Source: Pseudomonas sp. R28(2017) (GTDB lineage: Bacteria; Pseudomonadota; Gammaproteobacteria; Pseudomonadales; Pseudomonadaceae). From it: a stretch of DNA of 64,000 nt. The position numbers were made by a program, and so were the translations under genes. The notes below the pieces were generated by a model. The model was not told the origin of the DNA. It ran no database searches and was given only the letters and a program-made list of their open reading frames with translations. This document shows positions 55,860 through 63,493 of this stretch, one piece after another (the first letter of the stretch is position 1; each line of letters begins with the position of its first letter). Where the stretch lies: assembly GCF_002112505.1 (NCBI RefSeq), contig NZ_NEHW01000018.1, forward strand, positions 1-64,000. The letters run 5' to 3'.

Positions 55860-55980
55860 TCACGGCTGGCGCTCGGCTACCGCACGCAAGGTCCGCAGCG
55901 TTACCACCGGGGCGTCGACGACGAAGCGGTTGGCCAGCCAGCCCGGTACGTCCCCGGCAGGGTCTGCCTGCAACTGGTAG
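55860..55980. repeat. Direct repeat copy B, in the 3' end of the START gene
   Basis: The partner of 55137-55250, in the same orientation, offset by 723 bases over the aligned part (730 beyond the seven-base gap). This copy is joined to the full START gene and supplies its last ~30-40 codons. Confidence 0.88.
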
Positions 55981-56459
55981 GTCACCTCGGTTTCGCGCTC
56001 GCCGAGCGGCTTCATGATCCATTCGCCCGACAGGTGCTGAACGCGGATCAACCCAGGCTCTTCGGGCAAGCGGCCCGGTTCGGCGCTCAGGTGGCGCACC
56101 AGGGTGCCGTCATCCAGGCGCTCGGTGCGGACCTTGAGAATGATGTCCCGTGGCAGGGTCGGCCACGGCAGGTTGGTGGTCAGGTAGACCCAGGTGCTGT
56201 CGCCGTCCACGTCCAGCAAGCGCATCTGCTCGCAGGCATACAGCCATTTGCACGCCACCCGCAGGTTTTCCTGCAGGTCGACGAGGGTACGCACGCTGGC
56301 TTTCATGGTGCTGACGCCGCGGAACTGCTGATAGGGCGAATCGGCCACGCCGCTGAGGTACACGCGGATACCTTCGCGGTCGTAGGCAATCTTCCAGTCG
56401 TCAGCGGCCAGGCTGGCGGTGGCAACCAGCAAAAGGGTAAGTATCAGGCAGCGGTTCAT
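55860..56459 (-). CDS. Exported START-domain protein
   Basis: 199 residues. A signal peptide MNRCLILTLLLVATASLA is followed by a START/SRPBCC lipid-binding fold: DDWKIAYDREGIRVYLSGVA near the N-terminus and TEVTYQLQADPAGDVPGWLA near the end. Bacterial members of this type are periplasmic and of unknown ligand; their eukaryotic relatives bind lipids. Its final 3' portion is duplicated downstream (see 55137-55250), and that 3' end may have been replaced by recombination. Confidence 0.87.
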   Translation of the reverse strand: MNRCLILTLLLVATASLAADDWKIAYDREGIRVYLSGVADSPYQQFRGVSTMKASVRTLVDLQENLRVACKWLYACEQMRLLDVDGDSTWVYLTTNLPWPTLPRDIILKVRTERLDDGTLVRHLSAEPGRLPEEPGLIRVQHLSGEWIMKPLGERETEVTYQLQADPAGDVPGWLANRFVVDAPVVTLRTLRAVAERQP

Positions 56460-56509
56460 GGCCAGTACCGCGCTATGGGGCAGGGCTTTTCAGTATGAGC
56501 GGCAAACAG

Positions 56510-56533
56510 AAAGCCCGCCAGGTGGCGGGCTTT
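56510..56533 (-). terminator. Terminator of the ureidoglycine aminohydrolase gene
   Basis: AAAGCCCGCCA pairs perfectly with TGGCGGGCTTT; on the minus strand the hairpin is followed by TTTCTGTTT. It lies 17 bases past the stop. Confidence 0.9.
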
Positions 56534-56550
56534 CGGGCATCAGCCTGAAC

Positions 56551-57387
56551 TCAACGCTGTGGGTTGAGGGTCAGGTGCACATGACGGTTGACGTCCTTGT
56601 ACAGCAGGTAGCTGAACTTGCCTGGGCCACCGGCGTAGCAGGCCTGCGGGCAGAAGGCGCGCAGCCACATGAAGTCACCGGCTTCCACTTCGACCCAGTC
56701 CTGGTTCAGGCGGTATACCGCCTTGCCTTCCAGCACATACAGGCCGTGTTCCATGACGTGGGTTTCAGCGAACGGAATCACGCCGCCCGGCTGGAAGGTG
56801 ACGATGTTGACGTGCATGTCGTGGCGCATGTCGGCCATGTCGACGAAGCGGGTGGTGACCCAGCGGCCTTCGGTGCCCGGCATTTCGATGACAGTGGCGT
56901 TGTCGCGGTGGGTGACGAACGACTCAGGCACGGCCAGGCCTTGGACCTTCTGGTAGTGCTTGCGCAGCCAGTGGAAGGTGACGTTGGCCTTGCTGTTGTT
57001 GCGCAGGCTCCACTCGGCGCCCGGTGCCAGGAAGGCGTAGCCGCCTGGGGTCAGGGTGTGGTGCTTGCCTTCGACGGTGATGTCCAGCTCGCCTTCGACG
57101 ATGAACACCACGGCTTCGGCGTTCGGGTCCAGCTCAGGGCGCTCGCTGCCGCCTTCCGGGGCCACTTCGACGATGTACTGCGAGAAGGTTTCGGCGAAAC
57201 CGGTCAGCGGGCGGGCGATGACCCACATGCGCATCTTGTCCCAGAACGGCAGGTGGCTGGTGACGATGTCACGCATCACGCCTTTGGGGATGACGGCATA
57301 GGCTTCGGTGAACATGGCACGGTCAGTCAGCAGCTCGGTCTGAGCTGGGTGCCCACCGTGGGGGGCGAAGTAGGAGTGGTTCGACAT
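56551..57387 (-). CDS. allE: (S)-ureidoglycine aminohydrolase
   Basis: 278 residues, a bicupin that converts (S)-ureidoglycine to (S)-ureidoglycolate and ammonia in allantoin degradation, with Mn bound in the C-terminal cupin (VIPFAETHVMEHGLYVLEGK, motif His/Glu set). The N-terminal start YFAPHGGHPAQTELLTDRA and the end FSYLLYKDVNRHVHL match the AllE/YlbA family. No other allantoin gene is adjacent, so it stands apart from the pathway. ATG 57387 is preferred over a longer frame. Confidence 0.9.
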   Translation of the reverse strand: MSNHSYFAPHGGHPAQTELLTDRAMFTEAYAVIPKGVMRDIVTSHLPFWDKMRMWVIARPLTGFAETFSQYIVEVAPEGGSERPELDPNAEAVVFIVEGELDITVEGKHHTLTPGGYAFLAPGAEWSLRNNSKANVTFHWLRKHYQKVQGLAVPESFVTHRDNATVIEMPGTEGRWVTTRFVDMADMRHDMHVNIVTFQPGGVIPFAETHVMEHGLYVLEGKAVYRLNQDWVEVEAGDFMWLRAFCPQACYAGGPGKFSYLLYKDVNRHVHLTLNPQR

Positions 57388-57519
57388 GAGCGGTCTCGAC
57401 TTGTTGTTCTCTCCCCGTGCCTTGGACCACACCGGCCGGTGCGTGCAGGGGATGTGCGGACAGCATAGGGGGCAGCCCGCATCATCCACAAATTAAATGT
57501 TGAAATACTCGACATTCAG

Positions 57520-58884
57520 TTACTGAATGCGAACCTGGCGCCCCACGTGGGCCTCCGGCAGCCGGTCGCCGAGGCCGAACAGCTTGTGGCGCAAGGTGCC
57601 GTCGGCGTAGCCCAGTGGGTAGCGACCCCGTCGCTGAAGCTCCGGTACCAGCAGCTCGACCACGTTGGCCAGGTCGTCCGGTTGCACGGCATAGGTGAGG
57701 TTGAAGCCGTCGATACCGGCCTGGTCGAGCCAGTGCTCCAGCTGGTCGGCAACTTCGCCTGGCGAGCCGACCAATACCGGGCCGCGCCCGCCCAGGCCGA
57801 CGAATTCAGCGGCCTCACGCACGCTCCAGCGGCGGTTCGGGTCGGCGGCGGTGAACGCTGCCAGGGCGGCGCGGCCAGCATCATTCTCGACATATTCGAT
57901 GGGGGCGTCCGGGTCGAGGCCGGCGAAGTCGATGCCGGTCCAGCCCGACAGCAGGGCGAGGGATGCATCCAGGTCGACGTAGCGGCGGTATTCGGCAAAG
58001 CGCGCCTGGGCCTCTTGCGTGGTCGGCGCGACGATCAGCAGCGCCTGGGCATAAATGAGCACCTCGTCGCGGCCACGCCCGGCTACCTCGCCGGCCTGGC
58101 GAATACCGTCGGCGTAGCGGCGCAGCACGGTAGGTGTCGGGCCGCTGATGAACACGCACTCGGCATGGCGAGCGGCGAACTGCTGGCCGCGCGCCGAGGC
58201 ACCGGCCTGGAACAATACCGGGGTGCGCTGGGGCGAAGGCTGGCACAGGTGCATGCCGGGCACCTGGAAGTGCTCGCCAGCGTGCTGTATGGCGTGCACT
58301 TTCGACGGTTCGATGTAGCGGCCGGTTTCGCGCTCCAGTGCCACGGCATCGTCTTCCCAGCTTTTTTCCCAGAGTTTGTACAGCACCTCCAGGTATTCCT
58401 CGGCCAGGTCGTAGCGCTGGTCATGGCCCAGCTGACGGGCCAGGCCCAAGTTGCGCGCGGCGCTGTCGAGGTAGCCGGTGACGATGTTCCAGCCGACCCG
58501 GCCATTGCTCAGGTGGTCGAGCGTGGACATGCGCCGGGCAAACGGATAAGGGTGCTCGTAGGTCAGCGAAAAGGTCACGCCGAACCCCAGGTGCTCGGTG
58601 ACCCCGGCCATGGCCGGCACCAGCAGCAGCGGGTCGTTGACCGGCACCTGCACGCCACCGCGCAGGGCGGCTTGCGGGCCACCCTGGTAGACGTCGTAGA
58701 TACCCAGCACGTCGGCGATGAACAGCGCATCGAACAGCCCGCGCTCCAGCAGGCGCGCAAGGTCGGTCCAGTAGTCCAGGCGGTTGAACGCCACGCTGGT
58801 GTTGCGCGGGTGGCGCCACAACCCCGGGGACTGGTGGCTGGCGGCGTTCATGCTGAAGGCGTTGAAACGGATGTGACGAGGCAT
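57520..58884 (-). CDS. LLM-class FMNH2-dependent monooxygenase (NtaA/SnaA/DszA type)
   Basis: 454 residues, a bacterial-luciferase-like TIM barrel. Family stretches: LARLLERGLFDALFIADVLG, STLDHLSNGRVGWNIVTGYL and PVLFQAGASARGQQFAARHA. Enzymes of this group oxidise sulfonates, sulfones, NTA or alkyl-cysteines with reduced FMN from a separate reductase, which is not adjacent. It starts 16 bases after a sulfonate-type binding protein, indicating a sulfur-scavenging role. Confidence 0.9.
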   Translation of the reverse strand: MPRHIRFNAFSMNAASHQSPGLWRHPRNTSVAFNRLDYWTDLARLLERGLFDALFIADVLGIYDVYQGGPQAALRGGVQVPVNDPLLLVPAMAGVTEHLGFGVTFSLTYEHPYPFARRMSTLDHLSNGRVGWNIVTGYLDSAARNLGLARQLGHDQRYDLAEEYLEVLYKLWEKSWEDDAVALERETGRYIEPSKVHAIQHAGEHFQVPGMHLCQPSPQRTPVLFQAGASARGQQFAARHAECVFISGPTPTVLRRYADGIRQAGEVAGRGRDEVLIYAQALLIVAPTTQEAQARFAEYRRYVDLDASLALLSGWTGIDFAGLDPDAPIEYVENDAGRAALAAFTAADPNRRWSVREAAEFVGLGGRGPVLVGSPGEVADQLEHWLDQAGIDGFNLTYAVQPDDLANVVELLVPELQRRGRYPLGYADGTLRHKLFGLGDRLPEAHVGRQVRIQ

Positions 58885-58900
58885 GGCCTTCACTCCCTGA

Positions 58901-59872
58901 TCACGGCAACACGGAAGCCGGGTAGATGGCATCGGCCACCTGCAGCTTGCGCGGGATCAGGCCCAGGCCCTGGAAAGTATCGGCCAGTTTCTGCTGCTCG
59001 GCGACGATCTGGGGGGTGATGGCCACGGCGTTGTAGTTGCGCCGTTCGCTGGCCACCTCCAGCACGTTGGCGCTGATGCCCAGTTGCGGCGCCAGCAGTG
59101 CGGCGACTTCGGCGGGCTTGGTGTTGGCCCATTGGCTGACTTTGCCCAGTTCGCTGAAGAAGGTCTTCAGCAGGTCGCGGTGCTGGTCGGCGAAGGCGGC
59201 GGTGGACAGGTAGAAGGTGCGGTTGTTGGACAGGCCGCTGCCATCGCGCAGGTTCTTCAGGCCCGGCTGGCTTTCGGCTGCCGCGAGGAACGGGTCCCAC
59301 AGGGTCACGGCCTGCACGCTGCCGGATTGCAGGGCGGCGACGGCATCGGCGGCGTTGTTGACGTAGGCCGGGGTGATGTCCTGATAGCTCAGGCCGGCCT
59401 GTTCCAGGGCCACCGCCAGCAGGTACTGGGCATTCCAGCCGCGGCCGGTGGCCACGCGCTTGCCTTTGAGGTCCTGCACTGCGGTGAGGTGATCCTGCTC
59501 ACGCACCACCAGGCCGATGCCGCGCGGGTAGGGCTGCTCGGCGGCCAGGTACACCACCGGTTTGCCGGCGGCCTGGGCGAACACCGATGGCGCGTCTGCA
59601 GCGTGGCCCAGGTCGATGGCACCGGTGCTCAGCGCCTCGAGCAGTTGCGGCCCGGCGGCGAATTCGTGCCAGCTGACCTTCACGCCTTGGGGCGCCAGGG
59701 CCTTTTCCAGCGCGCCGCTGCCTTTGAGGATGTTGATGCTGTTGAACTTCTGATAGCCGATGCGCAGGGTCTTGGTGTCTTCGGCGAAGGCGCTGGACCA
59801 GGGCAGCAGGCTGCTGGCGAAAGTCGCCAGAATGCCGCCTAGCAGTAGGCGGCGCAGGGGGGAGAAGGGCAT
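58901..59872 (-). CDS. SsuA-type aliphatic sulfonate ABC substrate-binding protein
   Basis: 323 residues. A signal peptide (twin-Arg-like RRLLLGGILATFASSLLPW, then FAEDT) precedes a periplasmic binding fold. LRIGYQKFNSINILKGSGAL and DLGHAADAPSVFAQAAGKPV are hallmarks of the SsuA/TauA group. No permease or ATPase gene is adjacent, so it may serve an ABC transporter encoded elsewhere. First gene of a two-gene unit with the monooxygenase. ATG 59872 gives the signal peptide. Confidence 0.9.
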   Translation of the reverse strand: MPFSPLRRLLLGGILATFASSLLPWSSAFAEDTKTLRIGYQKFNSINILKGSGALEKALAPQGVKVSWHEFAAGPQLLEALSTGAIDLGHAADAPSVFAQAAGKPVVYLAAEQPYPRGIGLVVREQDHLTAVQDLKGKRVATGRGWNAQYLLAVALEQAGLSYQDITPAYVNNAADAVAALQSGSVQAVTLWDPFLAAAESQPGLKNLRDGSGLSNNRTFYLSTAAFADQHRDLLKTFFSELGKVSQWANTKPAEVAALLAPQLGISANVLEVASERRNYNAVAITPQIVAEQQKLADTFQGLGLIPRKLQVADAIYPASVLP

Positions 59873-60064
59873 TGACGTCGCTCCTTGAGCAGGTGGGAAA
59901 GGGTGCACCCAGCCTAAGGAGGAGGCGTTTGGCTTTCAATTTTTTAATTCCATTTGGTTAGAATGTTTTGTTCTTTTTATATCCTTTTGTGTTTGCGTCA
60001 TCTGATGACGACATTTTCCAATCCTCTTGCTAGGATTCGGGCCAAATTCGAGGAGCCCCCGTTC

Positions 60065-60943
60065 ATGCCCATCCTGCGCCGGCGCAGCACCCGTATCGCC
60101 CTGACTGCCACCACCGGCCTGGTGGCTGCGACCCTGGGCTTTTTCGCCTGGCAATCGTTCTACCCGGTGCAGGCCGCCAGTGGCTGGCATGTCGAGGTGC
60201 TGCACCGCGACGTGGCCAAGGCCGCCTCGTTGCTGCCCCAGGCCGACGGCAGCCTGCTGGTCAGCCGCGAGCTGGATGACGGCAAAGGCAGCATCCTCAA
60301 GATCACCGCCGGCGGCGACCGCGTGGTGCTGATCGACAACCTGTCCAAGCCCGACGGCATGGTCGCGGCACAAGGTGGCTGGGTGTTCAGCCAGGAAGGC
60401 GGCCACGCGCCGGTGAGCCTGGCCCGTGATGGCCAGGTCACCCAGCTGTTCAACGGTGACAGCGTGCAGGGGCTGTGGAATGACGGCGATCACCTGTATG
60501 CCATCGAAGACCGCAAGGGCAATGGGCGCCTGATGCGTTATGACTGGGCCAGCGGCCAGCTCGACGTGCTGCGCTCGGGGCTGACCGAAACCGAGGGCCT
60601 GACCCGCTGCGCCGACGGCCGTCTGTTGTACACCGAGAAAGGCACCGGCATCGTTCGTGCGTTGTCCGACGACGGCAAGGACCCGGTGGTGGTTGAGGGC
60701 CTGCGCCATCCCACCTTCCTGATGTGCGACCAGCGCGGCCTGTGGATCAGCGAAGACAACACCCACCGCGCGCGCCTGCTGCGCGTGGACGCCGATGGCA
60801 CCCAGCACGTGGTGCTGACCTTCCTCAAGGCACCGCAGTCGATCATCGCGGATGGCAAGGGTGGCTACCTGCTCGCCGAAGGCGGGCGCAATCGCGTGTT
60901 GCAGCTGACCCCGCCCGCCGACGAGGCCACCGCCCAGCGTTAA
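60065..60943 (+). CDS. Membrane-anchored SMP-30/strictosidine-synthase-like beta-propeller
   Basis: 292 residues. One N-terminal hydrophobic segment (TTGLVAATLGFFAWQSFYPV, about residues 15-35) anchors or exports it. The rest is a six-bladed propeller of the gluconolactonase/strictosidine synthase class: SKPDGMVAAQGGWVF, TETEGLTRCADGRLLYTEKG and APQSIIADGKGGYLLAEGG. Likely periplasmic; possible lactonase, ligand unknown. GAGGAG lies about 11 bases before ATG 60065. It is divergent from the sulfonate-binding gene, with an AT-rich gap of ~190 bases. Confidence 0.82.
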   Translation: MPILRRRSTRIALTATTGLVAATLGFFAWQSFYPVQAASGWHVEVLHRDVAKAASLLPQADGSLLVSRELDDGKGSILKITAGGDRVVLIDNLSKPDGMVAAQGGWVFSQEGGHAPVSLARDGQVTQLFNGDSVQGLWNDGDHLYAIEDRKGNGRLMRYDWASGQLDVLRSGLTETEGLTRCADGRLLYTEKGTGIVRALSDDGKDPVVVEGLRHPTFLMCDQRGLWISEDNTHRARLLRVDADGTQHVVLTFLKAPQSIIADGKGGYLLAEGGRNRVLQLTPPADEATAQR

Positions 60944-61077
60944 CTGGGCAGGCGGCGCCCGCGCCCTGGCAGCAGCCCCAGCACCAGCATGCAACCGAGC
61001 AGGATCACCCCTGCGGCAGGCTCGGCACCGGCACCACCAGCAGCAGCGGCAAGGTCAGTACGCCACCCGCAGGCTAG
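60940..61077 (-). pseudogene. Possible relic of a PEP-CTERM-like protein tail
   Basis: On the minus strand the last frame before stop 60940-60942 reads GAEPAAGVILLGCMLVLGLL followed by PGRGRRLPS: a hydrophobic segment with an Arg-rich end. In the next frame the upstream bases read VLTLPLLLVVPVP. Joining the two with a one-base insertion near 61023 gives VPVPEPAAGVILLG, which looks like a PEP-CTERM sorting signal. There is no start codon and stops precede it, so it is at most a decayed gene end. Confidence 0.35.
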
Positions 61078-61120
61078 CGGGTTGTTGCAAAGGATTTCAA
61101 GGTTGATGTCGCCTGTTCAG

Positions 61121-61215
61121 GGCAGTTCGCGGGCTCGCCCGCTCCCACAGGTATCGCGCAAATCTCACGCCCTGTGAAGTACCTGTGGGAGCGGGCAAGC
61201 CCGCGAAGAGGCCGG
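61121..61215. repeat. Inverted REP pair
   Basis: Units at about 61121-61151 and 61181-61215 with TTCGCGGGCTCGCCCGC and GCGGGCAAGCCCGCGAA. They lie just past the methyltransferase stop. Confidence 0.88.
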
Positions 61216-61221
61216 AACAGG

Positions 61222-61890
61222 CTATCCAGCTACCATCAGCAACGATTGCGGCACCGTGCTCTGCGGATGCTGTGGCTCCTGCAGGCTCAGCAGCCTGAAC
61301 CCCGCCATGTCCAGTGCATTCAACCAACTGGCCAGCGTGCGGAAATACCACGGCATTGGCCGCCAGTCCCCGGCAAACCCGGCAAACGACTCCTCGCGCC
61401 AGCCGTCCTGATAATCACCGCCCGCCACGCTCCAGGGGTGCAAGGTCTGGATCACCAGCACGGCATCGGGTGCGAGCAGGGCTTTCATGGCCGCCAGCAA
61501 GGGGATGATGTCTTGATGCAGAAGGGCGAAATTGGCGCAGATCAGGTCATAGCCGCTGCCGATATCCCCGTCACCGTCGACCAGCTGGGCATAGCTGGCC
61601 TGGTGCACCTGCGCCGAACCTGCGGCCCGCGCAGCCTCGACCAGCGCGGCGTCGCCATCCACGCCAGTCACCGCGATGCCGCGATCGGCCAGCGCCCGCA
61701 ACAACCAGCCCTCGCCGCAACCCAGGTCCAGTACGCGCTCAGGCTGGCGACCGAGGATCGCCAGCAGGATTGCCTGGTCGGTCACCTGCAGGCGGCTCTC
61801 GATGGCGCCGCCACGCACGGCGTCTATCCAGGCTTGGGCGTTGAACTGCCAGCTGTGCAGCAGGGCGTCTTCGGGGTTGGGCATGGTCAT
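61222..61890 (-). CDS. Class I SAM-dependent methyltransferase
   Basis: 222 residues with a Rossmann-like methyltransferase fold: motif I VLDLGCGEGWLLRALADRG, acidic post-I VTGVDGDAALVEAA, and DLICANFALLHQD. The N-terminal SWQFNAQAWIDAV resembles small-molecule methyltransferases. Target unknown. Start ATG 61890 or 61884 (MTMPNP). It is 21 bases downstream of the PAP2 phosphatase gene on the same strand, so possibly co-transcribed. Confidence 0.88.
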   Translation of the reverse strand: MTMPNPEDALLHSWQFNAQAWIDAVRGGAIESRLQVTDQAILLAILGRQPERVLDLGCGEGWLLRALADRGIAVTGVDGDAALVEAARAAGSAQVHQASYAQLVDGDGDIGSGYDLICANFALLHQDIIPLLAAMKALLAPDAVLVIQTLHPWSVAGGDYQDGWREESFAGFAGDWRPMPWYFRTLASWLNALDMAGFRLLSLQEPQHPQSTVPQSLLMVAG

Positions 61891-61911
61891 GTTCCTGAGC
61901 AGAGGGACTGC

Positions 61912-62733
61912 TCAAGCATAGGCATCTGCTGTTGCCTTGTCTGCGCTTGCCTGCGCCGGTGCCTGGAGCGCCTCGCGCCCATAGAAGCCCAGGGCGGTGG
62001 CCCAGGTGGTCAACCATACGAAGATCCCGGCCCAGAAGGTGTGCGACATGTAGTGCCAACCTTGCAGCACGCGGGTCGTGCCGTAGATGAAACCGATCAG
62101 CAGAATGGCCACCAGCAGCTTGCGCGCATGCTGCCAGCGGTAGCGCAACGCCACGAAGTACAGCGCCAGAAGGGTGAAGCCGCTGGACGCGTGGCCGCCC
62201 GGCCAGCAACGGCCTTCGCCCGCCTTGCTGAACCAGGTGAAGTTCTCGTACCACTCCACGCGTGCCTCGGGGCCGCCGTAGAGGGTGGTTTCCACCGGGC
62301 AGTACACGCTGGTGTGGCTTTTCAGGTAATGGATGACCGTGGTGCACAAGGCAAATGCCACCACCACGAACAGGAAATCACGGCGGTGACGGCTGGTGAA
62401 ACGCAGCACCGGGCTGATGCGGGCAGCATTCAGGCCGCGGGTTATCAGGGCGTCGGGGTGGTTAGCCAGGCGTGGCCAGATGAACGACAGCAGCGAACCG
62501 ATGATTGCCGCCTCGCCGGTCCAGTTCGGCAGGATGCGCGGCCATTTGTGGGTCACTTTCTCGAACAGCTGGTCATGCAACAGCGGGAACTGCCCGGTGA
62601 CCGGGTCGAGCAGCAGGTTGCTGATCCAGCGGTCCAGTTCGGTCAGGTCGAACAGCAGGAACACGATGGCTGCCAGCAGCAGTGGCACCAGCAGGTTATT
62701 GACGTAGAACGTGGTGCGTGAAGAAACGGGCAT
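61912..62733 (-). CDS. PAP2-family membrane phosphatase
   Basis: 273 residues with about six hydrophobic segments. The PAP2 motifs are visible: the Lys/Arg motif region HYLKSHTSVYCP, GGHASSGF with the catalytic His, and RVLQGWHYMSHTFWAG with the second His. It is like LpxE/LpxT-type lipid phosphatases and diphosphate phosphatases of the inner membrane. ATG 62733 lies two bases after the histidine phosphatase stop, so the two form an operon. The substrate may be lipid A or undecaprenyl phosphate; inferred only. Confidence 0.87.
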   Translation of the reverse strand: MPVSSRTTFYVNNLLVPLLLAAIVFLLFDLTELDRWISNLLLDPVTGQFPLLHDQLFEKVTHKWPRILPNWTGEAAIIGSLLSFIWPRLANHPDALITRGLNAARISPVLRFTSRHRRDFLFVVVAFALCTTVIHYLKSHTSVYCPVETTLYGGPEARVEWYENFTWFSKAGEGRCWPGGHASSGFTLLALYFVALRYRWQHARKLLVAILLIGFIYGTTRVLQGWHYMSHTFWAGIFVWLTTWATALGFYGREALQAPAQASADKATADAYA

Positions 62734-62735
62734 GC

Positions 62736-63413
62736 TTACTTCCCTGTGCTGCTGTTGAGTGTCTGCCATTGGTTGGCGTTGAGTTGCCCGAGCAAGTGGG
62801 CCTTGCCGTTGCTGTCTTTGCTGACGAACAGCGCACTGGCATAGCCGGCAACGCGCTCACCGCCCGCCACGCCCAGCTGCCGCTCGAGGTGGTCGATGCA
62901 GCCGCTGTGGGTGACCAGCACCAGGTTGTGGCCCTCACGCTTGTGGGCCAGGGCAGCATTGGCGAAGGTGCTGTCACAGCGCGCCAGCCAGTCCTGGGTT
63001 TCGATGCCCTTGCCGAACACGAACGACGCGGTCTGCTGGGTGCGGACTTCCGGGCTGCTGAGGATATCGGCATTGGCCAGGCCCAGGCGACGGATGCCGT
63101 CGCCGACGGCGGCTGCCGCCTGGCTGCCGTCCACGGTGATGCCGGCTGGGTCGCCAAGGCAGGCGTGGTTGGAGCGGTCGCAGCGTTCGGCATGGCGAAC
63201 CAGAACAATTACCTTGCCGCTGTTCCAGGCGCTGTAGACGCCATGCTCGCTCATCAGCTGCGCGCTGCCCAGGTTGGTGACATGCGTTCGAAACACGTGC
63301 CAGAGGCCGAACGCGGTGAAGGCCAGCAACGCGGCTATCAGCCAGGCGGCAGGCAGGTTCCGGCGTTTCAGGCGCAGAAGGCGCGGGTGTGTCGCAATTA
63401 CATTTTCCAGCAT
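62736..63413 (-). CDS. Membrane-anchored histidine phosphatase-family protein
   Basis: 225 residues. An N-terminal TM segment (LPAAWLIAALLAFTAFGLWH, about 20-40) tethers a periplasmic phosphatase domain with IVLVRHAERCDRSNH (catalytic RHAE) and VTHSGCIDHL as the second His motif. It resembles Ais-type phosphatases linked to LPS core heptose phosphate. It is the first gene of a unit with the PAP2 phosphatase. Pairing of two phosphatases suggests remodelling of envelope lipid or LPS; this is inference. Confidence 0.85.
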   Translation of the reverse strand: MLENVIATHPRLLRLKRRNLPAAWLIAALLAFTAFGLWHVFRTHVTNLGSAQLMSEHGVYSAWNSGKVIVLVRHAERCDRSNHACLGDPAGITVDGSQAAAAVGDGIRRLGLANADILSSPEVRTQQTASFVFGKGIETQDWLARCDSTFANAALAHKREGHNLVLVTHSGCIDHLERQLGVAGGERVAGYASALFVSKDSNGKAHLLGQLNANQWQTLNSSTGK

Positions 63414-63493
63414 GCTGCCACTCCGAGGACAAGGCTGGCAGCACCTTATCCTCGGGTTTGTGGCCCGACAGTGAAGCGGATGTGAAAATTGTC

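Noticed and set aside
55143..55953. Insertion-sequence explanation for the START repeats
   Set aside because: No transposase and no terminal inverted repeats. The repeat is about 94 bases and ends in a coding 3' end, unlike short target-site duplications.
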